The notes under the pieces are model-generated. The model saw only the letters and a list, made by a program, of their open reading frames with translations. It was not told the origin of the DNA and did no database searches. Shown piece by piece: positions 12,164 through 24,172 of a stretch of 64,000 bases of DNA; the first letter of the stretch is position 1; every line of letters starts with the position of its first letter. Source of the stretch: Dromiciops gliroides (Eukaryota; Chordata; Mammalia; Microbiotheria; Microbiotheriidae); NCBI RefSeq assembly GCF_019393635.1, contig NC_057866.1:278140874-278204873 (forward strand), in the 5' to 3' direction. Made by a program: the position numbers and the translations under genes.

Positions 12164-12814
12164 CTATTTGTGTCATAGAAGAATCTGGCAGATTTCTTCT
12201 TATCATGTCTTTCAAATGTTTCTAGGTATTGGAATTAACTGCTCTTTCAATGCTTGGTAGAAAATTGCTTACAAATCCACTGGGTCTGGGATTATTTTCT
12301 TAGGGGAGCTTATTTATGATTTGTTCAATTTCTTCTTCTAAGACAGGGTTAACTATTCTATTTCCTCTTCCGTTAATCTGGGCAATTTCTATTTTTGTAA
12401 CTATTCATCTATTTCATTTAGACTGTCAGTTTTGATATTCTTGAGACATAGGAAAACTCTGATAATGTCTGGTATCCTATGATTTCCAATGGAAGGAAAA
12501 TATCTTAAGGGCAAACATTTTTTTACAATTTGCAATCCCCGTCGTACTCACCAGTGCATAGGAATCACTCTTTATAAACTTTTACTGACTGAATGACTGC
12601 AAAGGGGTCACGGTCACTAACATGGAATGTTCAAGAGGACAAGGATACTAAGTAGATGAGCCTGGAAGGTCTCCCCGCTGTTTGCCTCTCTCCTGCTGGC
12701 CAGTCCCCCTCACAGGTACAGCACTGCCCATTCTTGGACTGGCCCTGATGCCACTGGACCTTATCTCAGAGCCATTCCAGCCATAAGCCTGCTATCCCCC
12801 CCCCCCCCCAGCAG

Positions 12815-14130
12815 TGGACCAATCATCAAAACAATCTGGTACTGGCTAAGAAATTGATCAGTGGAATAGGATAGGTACAAATTTACACTATAGTAAATGA
12901 CTGGAGTAATCTAGTATATGGAAAAACCCAAAAGATCCCAAGCTTTTGAAACAAAAACTCATTATTTGACAAAAATTGCTGGGAAAACTTGAAAACAGTA
13001 TGGCAGAAACTAGGTATATAGACTAACACCTCACACTGTATACTAGATAAAGTCAAAATGGGTACATGATTTACACGTAAAGGATGATACCATAAGCAAA
13101 TCAAGGGAGTAGGGCATTACTTATCTGTCAGATTTATGGGAAGGAGAGGAATTTAGGGACCAGAGAGGACATAGAGAATAAAATTAAATGTAGAACAAAT
13201 CATTTTGATTATATAAAATTAAAAAGTTTTGCTCAAACAAAACTAATGTAAACAAAATTACATGGATGTAGACAACTGGGAAAGAAATTTTTGAAACAAA
13301 TATCTCTGATAGAGGCCTCATTTCTCAAATATATAGACAATGGAGTCAAATTTATAAAAATACAAGTCATTCCCTAATTGATAAATGGTCAAAGGATATG
13401 AACAGGCCAGTTTTCAGACGAAAGAAATCAAAGCTATCTATAATGGTACGAAATGCTCTAGATCACTATCGATCTGAGAAATGCAAATTAAAACAAGTCT
13501 GAGGTATCACCTCACACTTATCAGAGTGGCAAATACAACAAACCCAGAAATTATTGGATGTTGGAGGGGATGTGGGAAAGCTGGGACACTAATCTACTGT
13601 TTGGTGGAAATTGTGAAAAGATCCAACCATTCTGGAGACAATTTGGAACTATACCCAAAGGGCTATAGAACTGTGCATAGCTGTTGATCCCGTAATACCA
13701 CTGCTAGGTTTATATCCCAAAGAATATGTCCCCAAAGAGAAAAAGACCTATTTGTAAAAAAATATTTATAGCGGGATCGTTTTTGTGGTGGCTAAGAATG
13801 GGAAATGAAAGGCATGCCCATCCACTGGCAAAGGCTAAACCAGCTGTGGCATATGATGGTGATGGAAATTATTGTGTTGTAAGAAACGACAAGCTGGAGG
13901 ATTCAGAAAGGCCTGGAAAGACTTGTATGAACTGATGCACAGTGAAGAGAGCAGCACCAGGAGAACACTGTGCACAGACACAGCAATACTGTTTGGTGAA
14001 GAACTGTGAAAGGCTTCATGGTACATGTATAACCTATTGCTTACTGCTTCAGGGAGGGGGGAGGGGAAGGAGGGATAAAAATTGGAACCCAAAAGTAGAA
14101 ATAAAAATGTTTATTACTTAAAAAAAAAAG
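12815..14130 (+). mobile_element. L1 LINE 3' third
   Basis: Parallel to 3020-4560: 'caatctggtactggctaag', 'atcactatcgatctgagaaatgc', 'taataccactgctaggttta' and 'agcaccaggagaacactgtg', then a short 3'UTR and A tail at 14118-14129. Old, with many stops. It ends about 200 bp from VPS37A exon 4. Confidence 0.85.
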
Positions 14131-14330
14131 ACAAGAGCCTTCTCCTCGACTCAGACAAGAGGTCTCAGCGGCCCCAAGAAAGCCCTGCATGGGCGCCCAC
14201 CCCCGACGGCACCAGGAGAAATCTGCTTCGCTGGAAAAGTTGGGTGGAAGAGGGAGAGCGAAGCTTCTCCTTGAGCAGAGTCTGTCCCCCCCCCCCCCCA
14301 CTTGTCAGAGATAACAGACCTCTATTATAC

Positions 14331-14434
14331 TCACTACGAAAATGCTGAGCTGGGGCGCCAAAAACTGGGGGGTTCTTCCAAAACTCATCCAAGAGGCTCT
14401 GAACAATCTTTCCAAGGTCTGAGTGCATTGTAAA
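14331..14434 (-). CDS. VPS37A: VPS37A exon 4 (FTMHSDLGKIVQSLLDEFWK); donor uncertain
   Basis: The acceptor CTTTCAG leads into FTMHSDLGKIVQSLLDEFWK and NPPV, close to human. After NPPV the sequence diverges (FGAPAQHF against human LAPTSTAFP). Two weak donors are possible: GTAGTG ending the exon at 14338, or GTATAA ending it at 14331. Only the second joins exon 5 in the GPAGMPPYAAQGF frame. The conserved part is certain; the 3' boundary is not. Confidence 0.8.
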
Positions 14435-14937
14435 CTGAAAGATGAGGGTAGTGACAACTTTAGGGTCTTTATGAAACCTCTCTGGAAGATCAGAGCAGGG
14501 CGTGCCCCATCCAACCAACAAAACCCAGCACACACCCTCAGAGCCGGTAACAACCCTTTAGGAATCCTGATCTCTTTAGGGCAGCTGTTTCTCTCATGAC
14601 AAAGGCCACAACCCTCTACTATGAAGTGGTTTCCCAGGCTGTGGTGGCCAGAAAACTAATACCCCCTCCTCCCCCTTGCCAGGCAAATCCTTGGACAACA
14701 GACCTCCATGATATAAACTCCTCCTTTCTGGCTGGTAGGCGCTGCCCACTCTTGTGCCCTCCTGGCCTAGTCTTCAAGAATGCAGGGTCACCCCTGTGGC
14801 CCAATGAGGCACCAGAGCAGGTCACTCTGACTCAAGTGGACAGACATACAAGATGCCGCATCCAGCATGGCCAGTGCTGGTGACCAGAGGCCGGCCAACC
14901 ACGGCTCAGACTGTGCTTTAGAAAGTGGGTTTGTGGG

Positions 14938-15131
14938 GGCGGCTAGGTGGCACAGTGGATAAAGCAGCGGCCCTGGAGTCAGGAGGACCTGAATTCAAAT
15001 CTGGCCTCAGACACTTGACACTTACTAGCTGTGTGACCCTGGGCAAGTCACTTAACCCCCATTGCCCCACGCACCAAAAAAAACCAAAAAAAACAACAAT
15101 AATAAATTTAAAATAATTAAAAAAAAAGAAA
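14938..15131 (+). mobile_element. Marsupial CORE-SINE with 17-bp target duplication
   Basis: Flanked by perfect copies of gaaagtgggtttgtggg at 14921-14937 and 15132-15148. Full head and core and an A-rich tail. A fairly recent insertion between VPS37A exons 4 and 3. Confidence 0.95.
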
Positions 15132-15596
15132 GAAAGTGGGTTTGTGGGCCAATTGCTCGGGACTCAGACATGTCCTTGAGAGCCGAGCGAGTCCCAGACC
15201 ATCCCATACAATTAATCAGAGCTCAAAGAGAACTATCCAACTATTTCAGCGACTGAGTTCAGGGATGAGCTCTGAAGGCACAGTTTAAGTTCGCCATGCA
15301 GGAGGAGACACTAAAAATTATGATGGGGACCCTCTGATTCCAATCCTTCTAAAAAGCAAAAACAAGGTCTCTTGGCCCCCAGGTGAGGAAGAATCATGTG
15401 GTACTGTGCTCCTGGTGGAAGAAAGAGAGCAACTGCCCATGAAAGCTATCGAAGGGTCCAGCACCAGAGCAAACACCCAATGGAAGCCTTCCCCAGCCCC
15501 AGTCTCACAAGCGCAACATCTCAAACAGATTTCAGGTGAATTACCATTGAGGAGGGCTTCCCTATTTATTTGGACGAACCAATGCCGTATACCTAC

Positions 15597-15711
15597 ATTG
15601 TTTACTAATGGACAGGTAACGTACACTCCATGTTTGTCCATTAAAGGATGTCGTATTGGAGGGTAAACACTGATCACTGGTTTTTCCTGAGGAAACTGAG
15701 GAGGAAGAAAG
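15597..15711 (-). CDS. VPS37A: VPS37A exon 3 (ISVYPPIRHPLMDKHGVYVT)
   Basis: The acceptor CCCCTAG precedes a C completing isoleucine, then FLPPQFPQEKPV, ISVYPPIRHPLMDKHGVYVT and CPLVNN, ending at AAT|GTAGGT in phase 0. 115 nt, intact, and nearly identical to the mammalian protein. Confidence 0.94.
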
Positions 15712-16372
15712 CTAGGGGGGTGGAACAGAAGAAAAAGACATGGTAAGTCCTACATTCACCACACACTGTCCTCCTAGAGCTAGGCAATGAAAATGCAGCC
15801 AGCCTCTGGACTGCCACGCCGGGGAGAATCGGGCTCCGGGGAGCAGGCAGAGCCCCCGAGGTCAGCCCAGACCAGAGGGGTCTGCAGGGGGCCACTGCCC
15901 AACGGTACCACCGGCACAGCAGCACCCAGAGCTTCTGCTGTTGGCTCAACACCAAACAAACAAAATATGTGACGAGGTTCAAGGGTGGCCAAATCGACCC
16001 TCTAGTCAAAGGTACTGACGTGGACCAAGGGGAAGCCTGGGCCCAAGAACAAGCCTCAAGAGTGTCTCTTTGCAAGCACAGAAGTGGACGACAAGGCCCG
16101 GCAGGCCCCAGTTCCTTCCTTTGTCCATTTCATTTTTCCTTCATGAAAAAGCTGTGGGTTTGGAGCAAGGTTCTGCTCCCTGCTTTGTACATTTGCTAGC
16201 TTGAAGGCTATTACACTTATCACTAAATAATTTAAGAGTTATGTGGTTTTTCACTGTCTTCAAATGTGTGCCCAACCGTCAACCCCATGTGACTTGTCAG
16301 CAAATGCCGGCCGGTCCATTGTAAAACTGACAGCCCAGAGTCCAGTACACTTCTAAAAAAAATGTACTATCT

Positions 16373-16520
16373 GGGGGCAGCTCGGTGTCACAGTGGATAG
16401 AGCACCGGCCCTGGAGTCAGGAGGACCTGAGTTCAAATCCAGCCTCAGACACTTGACACTTACTAGCTGTATGACCTGGGCAAGTCACTTAACCCCAATT
16501 GCCTCAAAAACCCCCAAACC
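16373..16520 (+). mobile_element. Marsupial CORE-SINE with target duplication
   Basis: 'gggggcagctcggtgtcaca' start. Flanks aaaaatgtactatct and aaaaatgtactctct form the target duplication with one change. Confidence 0.92.
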
Positions 16521-17860
16521 AAAAATGTACTCTCTGTATTTCCATTTAATTGGCATTTCCTTGGAAGCCCCTGGTGCTTCATGCAGGTATTTACAAACAC
16601 GCCCTCGGCTTCCTCCCCAGGCAGATGCTAAAGGGCCTTCTTGGTCATCTAGGGCTCAGCCCCCAGTCTGTGACCGGCACATGGGGAATACTGGTGAGGC
16701 CCAGGCCCAATCACAACCCAAACTCACTGCCTCCTAATGGTCCTGGAGCTTGCTAGGAGATAAGCAAGTCCCCAAAATCGAAGGCACACGTGTGTCTAAG
16801 GATGCCCAGCTGGGAAGGGGACTCCCCCCTCATCGCCATTCCCACAACCTATAGGGCTTACTTCAGAGAGGAGGGCACAAAAATGAGACAGCCTCACCAG
16901 CTGGACAAGAGAACTGAACGTGAGGAGTGCTGGCCTTCTGTCCCAGGACACGGGAACCCCATGGATCACACCCCTCATCTCTCCCCTATTCCCAGTGGCC
17001 ATGTAGGAAGAGCAGCTTTTCAACAACTGCCCACAATTCCGGGGTCTCAGTATGAAACAGGATGGCCATCTCCTGATGGAGAAGGGATGGGCTCAGGACA
17101 GATCAGGATGGGTTCCATTTTGCTCAGCTACATGTCTGTAACAGGGGATTTGTCTTCTTTGCTTTCTCAAAGTGGGGGAAGAAGTGGCCGGGAGGCAAAA
17201 GAAGTCAGATTTGTGTTGACCGTTAAGACTGTCAGCATCACCTCCTACCCTTTTGGGATCTGATGCCTGCTTTCCTCATTGGCCTCCAGGCCTTTCTCAG
17301 GCTACCTTTAGTCAAAAGCTAATTCCAAGGAACTCCAACTGCTGGGGTCTGTCCACAGGGGCTAGCTGTCTTGTCTGGCCACCCAGAGGCCTGCCCAAAA
17401 CACAGAGAGGAAGAGCGGGGTGGCCCCTCACGGCCAGCACCTCTGGGCTATTTCTTGGCAGTGAAATCAGCAGGGATTGCTTCTGCCTCCAATGCCTGCC
17501 ATTTCTCCTTGTAGTGCCCTCGAGAATCCTGAGTCTGGCTCTGAAAACTTCCCTCTTCTGACTCCATGGCCTTTGCCGCCATGCCCCCATTCGGGTACTA
17601 TTCTCCCTTCTTCTCCTTCAGCTTCCTTTGGGCGCTGCCTTCTTGCCTTACATGAAGGCAAGCACCACGCGTATACATAACAAGCACCTGACAAAAAGGA
17701 GTGTCGCCTGCTCCTTTCTCTTTGCTCTCCTTCCCGGTAAAGTGTGTAACTGCCCCAAGGCTCAGGCCTTTTCTCTCCCCTGTGATCCAGAGGCCCCTCC
17801 GGTCCCACATTTCCCACCCAGATGACACACCCGCACCTCAAACTCAGGACAGTAAAAACT
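16521..17860. other. VPS37A intron 2, unique-looking sequence
   Basis: No exon, RNA gene or clear repeat found. G+C moderate, several chance open frames. Confidence 0.5.
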
Positions 17861-17879
17861 GAGCCTTTCCTTTGTCCCC

Positions 17880-18470
17880 CAACAGCTGCCTCTCTGGCCT
17901 GAGCCCTACTAATGATGAGTCACGTGATCTCACTCAGCCCCTTGGAGCAGTCAGTCCTCCCCCCCTTGACTCCTGTACTCCCCCTGACACTGCTAACCAC
18001 CCCACCCCCTTCTCAGTCTTCTCCCCAGTGCACCCCTAACTGTGGGGCCCTCTGTCCCAGGCCCCCCTCTATGTAGACGCCACTGAGATCTACACTCCCA
18101 CCTGAGCCTCAGCCCTACCTCCCCAGCTGCCCACTGGACACCCCAACGTGTCTAAAACGGACCCCATCCACCCCCAACCTCTTGCTGCTTCTGTTGAGGA
18201 TGCCACTGTTCTTCCCGTCTCCTAAGTTTCTAACCTTGGCATCATCTTCTCCCTCTTCCTTCTCCCCATGTTCAATCAACGGCCAAGTCTTGCTGATTCT
18301 ACCTTTTCCAGATCTCCCCCACAGAGAACGCTATAGTGGAGGCCATGAGCAGCTCTTGCCCGAGTGGTGGCAACAGCCTCCTCCCTGGTCTCCCTGCCTC
18401 CCTGGTTCTCCCCCCTCCCCTAGCATGTCCTTCACAAAGCTTTCTTGAAGCCCGGGTCTGACCAGGGACT
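17880..18470 (+). mobile_element. L2/CR1-clade LINE fragment
   Basis: 'ctcctaagtttctaaccttggcatcatcttc' style text is the L2/CR1 ORF2 C-terminal region, as in other mammals. Degraded. Confidence 0.45.
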
Positions 18471-18479
18471 TCCTACTAT

Positions 18480-19840
18480 GTGCCGGTCACTGGGTCAAGT
18501 GCTGGGGACACAGAAAGGCAAAAGACAGTCCCTGCCCTCAAGAAGCTCATAGTCTAATGGGGCAGACAACAGACAAATACATACAAACGAGGTGTACATG
18601 GGAGAAACAGGAAATAATGAACTGTGGGAAGGCTCTCGGATCTGGAAGGGCTGGGGATGGCTTCTAGCAGTAGATGGGATTTCAGTCAGGACCTAAAGGA
18701 AGCCCAGGAGGACAGCGGTCAGAGTGGAGGGGGAAGAGCATTCCAGGCCTGGAGGACAGCTGGAGGGAATGCCCAGAGCTGAGCGATGGAGGGTCTTGGC
18801 GGTGGAACAGCCCCAAGGTCCGTGTCCCTGGATGGAGGAAGGGGTGAGGTGACTGGAAAGGGAAGCCAGGCTTTGGCGATGAAGGGCATTTGTACCTGAA
18901 CTTTATACTGAGGAAAGGGGTGATGTGATTGGACCTGTGCGTTAGGAGAATCGCTCTGGTGGCTGGATGCAGCATGGCCCGGAGAAGGGAGAAACCTGAG
19001 ACGGGCGACTGCATTAGTACAGGGGGAGGTGTCGAGGGCTGGCAGCATCAGAGGGGAGAAGAGCATCTCCAAGAGAAGCCGAAAGGGTGAATGCAATGGG
19101 CCTCAGTGTTAGCTTGGGCCAGGAGGGGAGAGACAGGGAGGGACTCAGGAGGATTCCTTGGTTGGGAGCCCGAGGGGCTGGGAGGAGGGGCTGCCCTGAA
19201 CAAATAACAGGGAAAATAAGGGGGCGGGGGTCATGGGAAAAGACAGCCAGTTCTGTTTCGGATGTGCTGAGTTTCAGATGTTTACTGCACATCCACTCTG
19301 TGATGTCTGCAAGGCAACTGGAGGTCAGCTGAGAGGTTGGGGCAGGGCAGGTAGATTTGAGGATCAGCATAGGGCTGATCACTAAATCCATGGGAGCTGA
19401 TGAGATCCCCATGTGAAGTGATAGAGAGGGAGAAGAAAAGAGGGCCGGACAGAGCCCTAGGACCCCCGCAGTGAGCAGGCATGTCCTGCTTGAATATCCA
19501 GCAACAAGAAGGAGTCGTCAGATAGGTAGGAAAACCCAGAACAGAGAGGATCAAGGAGGAGAGGGGATCCGCGGTGTCTAAGGCTAGAGAAAAGGCCACT
19601 GGATTTGGCAACTAAGAGATCAATGGACATCTTAGAGACAGAGAGGTCTGATAGAATGATAGAAGCCAGATTGTAAGAAGAGAGTGAGAGGGGAGAGGGT
19701 GGAGGCACAGACAGCCTTGGCAAGGAGCTGAAATTCCACTTTCCATCTATGTGACCAAGGACAAGGCTCTCCAGAGCCTCCATTTCCTCATCTGTAAAGT
19801 GGGGATAAATGCCCGTAGTCCCTATCTCACAAAGCTGTTG
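18480..19840 (-). mobile_element. L2/CR1-clade LINE, ORF2 3' part and 3'UTR
   Basis: In reverse the frame reads SCLADITEWMCSKHLKLSTS and RALSGPLFFSLSITSHGDLI, standard blocks of L2/CR1 reverse transcriptase C-terminal region. The 3'UTR part ('gaagagcattccaggcctgg') lies at the left. Old and broken. Confidence 0.75.
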
Positions 19841-19872
19841 TTTTTCAAATAAGCTCACAATATATAAAACTC

Positions 19873-20026
19873 GGGGCAGCTAGGCGGTGCAGTGGATAGA
19901 GCACTCGCCCTGGAGTCAGGAGGACCTGAGTTCAAATCTGGCCTCAGACACTTAACACTTACCAGCTGTGTGACCCTAGGCAAGTCACTTAACCCCAATT
20001 GCCTCACCAAAAAAAAAAACAACCCC
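19873..20026 (+). mobile_element. Marsupial CORE-SINE with 14-bp target duplication
   Basis: aatatataaaactc flanks it at 19859-19872 and 20027-20040, perfectly. It sits 136 bp from VPS37A exon 2. Confidence 0.95.
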
Positions 20027-20162
20027 AATATATAAAACTCTCTGTGACCTAGAAATGCCAGCAAAATCTTTGTGAAAAATTATATGTTTGCAGAAATCAC
20101 CAGTTATGGGGAAAACAGGATTGCAAAGCAAACTCAAGTGGGAAATACAACAGACTACTTAC

Positions 20163-20237
20163 ATATTGATGTTAATTGTAAGGTTGTTTACTGTGAACGG
20201 TAATCTGTATTCCACATCTTTCTGTATTTCAGCTATG
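20163..20237 (-). CDS. VPS37A: VPS37A exon 2 (IAEIQKDVEYRLPF...)
   Basis: The acceptor TTCAACAG is followed by C (completing serine) and then IAEIQKDVEYRLPFTVNNLT with INI. It closely matches human SIAEIQKDVEYRLPFTINNLT. The donor is AT|GTAAGT. 75 nt, intact; this is the start of the UEV-like fold. Confidence 0.94.
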
Positions 20238-20239
20238 CT

Positions 20240-22114
20240 GTTGAAAAGAAAAAAGTTAAACATCGTTAGTGCTGGAGAGCAACAGAATCTCAAGGGCTTG
20301 GCCATCAACCAGTTCTGAAACAGCCCAACCCTGTTATCGTGCAGCCCCCCTAGACCGGTGCCAAGAATCAGACAGAAGTCTGACCGTCCAGGCCTTTGCT
20401 AATGTCTGTGCACCCGTTACTCCTCTCTTCAACATCATAGCCTCCTGTCACAAAAGGCAATCGGGGCTGCGCGGCAGGGCCTCTCCGGGGTCACAACACC
20501 CGGTCTTAGATCTTCACTCACCTGCTTCCCTTTGAACGATATGCCCTGTATTCCTCAGAGATTAAAACCAAGCTCATTGGCCCAGGGGCTGCAGACTCCT
20601 TTCTGCCCCTGTTTTGAAAACAGGCAGGCAGGCCAGCCCTCCCCACTCCCTGGCGTGGCCCGGTCATATCTGCCAGCATGAGCGCCTCCTCTTTTCATTC
20701 GGGACTCAGGAAAACAACTTTGCACTCCTTGCATAGGGACGGGGGAGCTGGATGTATGTGCATCCCCACAGTCCTGTCCCTCCTGACAGAAGCTTCGAGT
20801 TGAACACTGCTTCTATGTCACCAGTTACCACGTCCCATTTCTCGACTTTCGTCCTCTTCTCCCCAAAGCTAAGTGTGAATCCTTGTGGCCGCTGCTGCCT
20901 GGCATCTCCTCCAGCTCTTTCTGTTGCTCTACAACACCTGGCTCCACTTTTACAGCACCAGGCCATCCGTCCATTCACTACCGGCTCTTGCTTCCCCCTT
21001 CTCCTTCCCTTAAAGACCTCATCTGGCTGGCACGTTCCCAGGGCTTCCAATGTCATTCTTTTCCTTCCTCATTGTCTTCAGTCCCGACCGTATCCCATCC
21101 CTCTTGGCTGACTTCTCTTACAGAATTTTAGTTCGAGGGATCCTGCTCTTCTCCCCCTGAATACTCTGAAACCTGCTCTCCCAAATTCCAGGTGGGCATC
21201 AAGGAAGAGAAACCAAAGATGATAGTGTGAGCAGATGACTGTCTAGACAGCCAGCCAGCCAAGAGCAGAGGGAGGGCTGGAACATCAGCAGAAGACAGAA
21301 GGGAGGGAGCTAATGGGCAAATAACCTCTATTTTCTCAACAGAGTATGAGTCGGGGACCTCTCTTGGGCATATGGGAAAGTGTGGCACGGAGAGCTTGGG
21401 GAGAGGAGGTTTGGTGCAGCCGCTTCGAGGCAAGAGACAGGACTGCTCTGCTGCAGTGTGAGCTGAGATGGACTAGTGTCCGTCTGTACAGAGGGGACCC
21501 AAGCAGCTGTTACTGCACCGGTAACTTCTTGTGCTGCTGTTTCGGTGTTCCCACAGAAGTCTTAAGGGTGGGGCTCATTCACATTTGCTTCCTCGGTGCT
21601 CATGGAGGGGATACATGGAAGATCACTCCTAGACAACTGTAGTTCAACCCTATAAAACTTCACTTATGAGAGAGTGAATTCGCTAACCAAGCCACGCCCA
21701 CTCACTCCATGCACCCCCAGCAAGGCTCCATCCTGCCATCCCACCCTTTCCAAGGCTACACCAGAGCCTCATTCTCGCCTGTTCTGCTCTCCGATTCCTC
21801 TGCAGGGCCTGGCAGGCTTGGGGATGTCCTCTACTCTCCCTCACTCACCACCCAAATCTGCTGCCATGTCTCATTTCCACTTTTACAACGTAGTTGGAAC
21901 AAGCCCCTTCTCTCCAACTTACAGTCACAAGCTTAATTCAATACCTGCCTTGCTTTGTCTCCCCAGTGAGAGTTCAAGGGTAGACTCCACATTGTTGTTC
22001 TCTTGTATTTTTATTCCCAGCACTCGGCACATGGTCAGTGCTTAATGCTGGTTCCTACCCTCCACGGTCTCAGATCACTCTCCTGCCAAAATGATTTTCA
22101 TCAAAAATATATTC
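20240..22114. other. VPS37A intron 1, mostly unassigned
   Basis: No exon found. About 21960-22050 ('cccagcactcggcacatggtcagtgcttaat') resembles an L2 3' end on the plus strand. The rest is unassigned. Confidence 0.45.
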
Positions 22115-22267
22115 TGGGGGGCAGCTAGGTGGCACAGTGGATAAAGCAGCGGCCCTGGAGTCAGGAGGACCTGAGTTCAAATTCAGCCTCAGACACTTAA
22201 CACTTACTAGCTGTGTGACCCTGGGCAAGTCACTTAACCCCCATTGCCCCGACAAAAAAAAAAAAAA
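22115..22267 (+). mobile_element. Marsupial CORE-SINE
   Basis: Near-consensus copy with 13-A tail; 'ggggggcagctaggtggcac' head. Confidence 0.92.
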
Positions 22268-22401
22268 GTAGTCTGATACTTCTCTGCATTACTCAATAAC
22301 CTCCCATGGCTCCCTACTGTTTCTAAGATTAAAAAAACCTTTTGGGGGGGGGGGGAACAGGTAAGGTATCAGGCTCCTCATAACCTAGCTCCCTCCTATT
22401 C

Positions 22402-22403
<2 letters not shown>

Positions 22404-22437
<34 letters not shown>
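22404..22437 (+). repeat. (AC)n microsatellite
   Basis: Seventeen uninterrupted AC units, likely polymorphic. Confidence 0.95.
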
Positions 22438-22438
<1 letters not shown>

Positions 22439-22799
22439 ATTTACTGTGGGTCTCCTCTCTTCATCTGCACTGGCTGTTCCTCATGCCTGGGATGATCTTC
22501 CTCCAGATGTCCCCTTCTCTGGGCACTCTCCAGGTAGACTGGGAGATCCTTGAGGGCAGGGGCAGATCTTGCCTTACTGTGCATTTCTAAAGCTTAGGGA
22601 GCACTTAAGGCTGCTCAGAGAATGCCGGATTATTGACGAGGCAGATGTGAAGGTAGGAGACTTAAAACTCTTAGCAAATGCACCAAAGGCAGGAAAGACA
22701 CTTGGGGAAACTATATCCATATTTCAGGGAGGTAGCTACTCCTTAAAACATTTCTGAAATGTTTCTTTTGCCTTCTGGGCTGGCTGACAAACTGAAAAA

Positions 22800-23480
22800 A
22801 ACATAGTATCAATCAACAGGTACCAAATACGATGAACAGACAGGATCCCTGCCCTCAAGGGGGTTACGTTCTAACTGGGGAGCCCCATCTATGCTCGCTT
22901 AGGTATGTGCACCCAGGTACATGCATATAGGCACGTGTACCTATACACAAAACGATTTCAAGGTTGTTTTGGAAGGAAAGACAAGCTGGGGATCTGACAA
23001 GCAGGTCAGGGGATTCCGCAGTGCAGAGAAGGCCAATGTAAAGCCCTGGGAGGGGGAGGGACGGAAGGTTGGAAGGTCCCCTGTGAGGAACAACAAGGCT
23101 GGACATGGCCAAGGCCCTAAGAGCTTCCCATGCCAGACAGGAGCGTTTTGCACTTGACTTGGGGGGGAAGGGCCGGGGGTGACAGGGTCAGACGTGGGCT
23201 TCGGGAAGGTCCCTCTGGGGGCCAGGTAGAGAAGCAAGACTGGAGACAAGGAGACCGAACTGAGGCAGCTGCAGTGGTCCGAGGTGCTGAGGGGAGTCTG
23301 CAGAGAAGGGCCATCGATCCGCACGAGGAGCCAGGACCCCCACGGGAGCCTCCAATTTGGAGGCTGGAGCCGGGGGAGCAGGGCACAGCCCCGGGCGTGA
23401 CGCGGGTGGGGAGCCAGAGAAGCGGGCGGGCCCCAGAGATGAAAGCCTGCACGGCCGGGGTCCCCCTCAGGCTGGTCAAG
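22800..23480 (-). mobile_element. L2/CR1-clade LINE 3' region
   Basis: Same family as 18480-19840: 'caggatccctgccctcaagg', 'aggagcgttttgcacttgac' and 'gacagggtcagacgtgggct' follow the L2 3'UTR order in reverse. It runs into the CpG island. Confidence 0.5.
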
Positions 23481-24172
23481 GCGCAGGGGTGGGGGCCTTC
23501 TGGGCGGCCCCTCTGAGAGGTCAAGCACGGCTCCCGTGGGCCCCCCCCACAGCCCGAGGCTCCGGCCCGACCGGGGGGCGGGGCACATGCAGCGCCCCTC
23601 CAGGGGGTCCTGAGCAGCGGGCTCCCTATGGCCAGCCTTCGCTCCGGCGCCCCCACCCCAGCGGTCCTCCCTCTCCTGGATCCCCGAAGCCCAGAACCTG
23701 CGGCTTGTCACCGCCCACACGCGTCTCCACCTACGGCCAGGGACTCCGGCCCAAGGGTCCCAAGTTCGAGTCCTGCCTAGTGCCCGGCTCGGCCCTACTT
23801 CACGCGGCCGCGGAGGCTCCGGTGACAAGCTCAACGCTGAGAGCTGTAGCCAAAAGGAGGGCCGCGCCCTTTGACCCCGTGGGGGAGAAATGTACAAGAG
23901 GCGGCCGATGCGTGGCTTGCGCACCCCCACCCCTGGAGGGAGACCCTCTGCCCCGTGGCCTCACTTTACCCAGGGGTCTAAAGGCCCGGCCCCGAGGCCC
24001 TCCCCGGTACAGGGGCGGGGGGGGGGGCCTCCTCGTGAGGTCACTCCAGCGCACGGAGGCGCCTACGAGGTGCTGGGGGGGTGCCCCGCGGGAGCGAGGC
24101 CCCCCCCCCCGCCCTGCTCCCGGGGCCTCGCCCGCCTCCGCGCCTTGGCCCGAGTCGGGCCGGGCCCCTCAC

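Noticed and set aside
14938-15010. tRNA-like head of SINEs as possible tRNA genes
   Set aside because: The A/B-box-like parts are tRNA-derived SINE promoters; no cloverleaf with an acceptor stem is formed and the copies are dispersed with A tails.
22404-22437. Repeated units as a CRISPR-like array
   Set aside because: It is an AC dinucleotide microsatellite; no direct repeats with unique spacers occur anywhere in the window.
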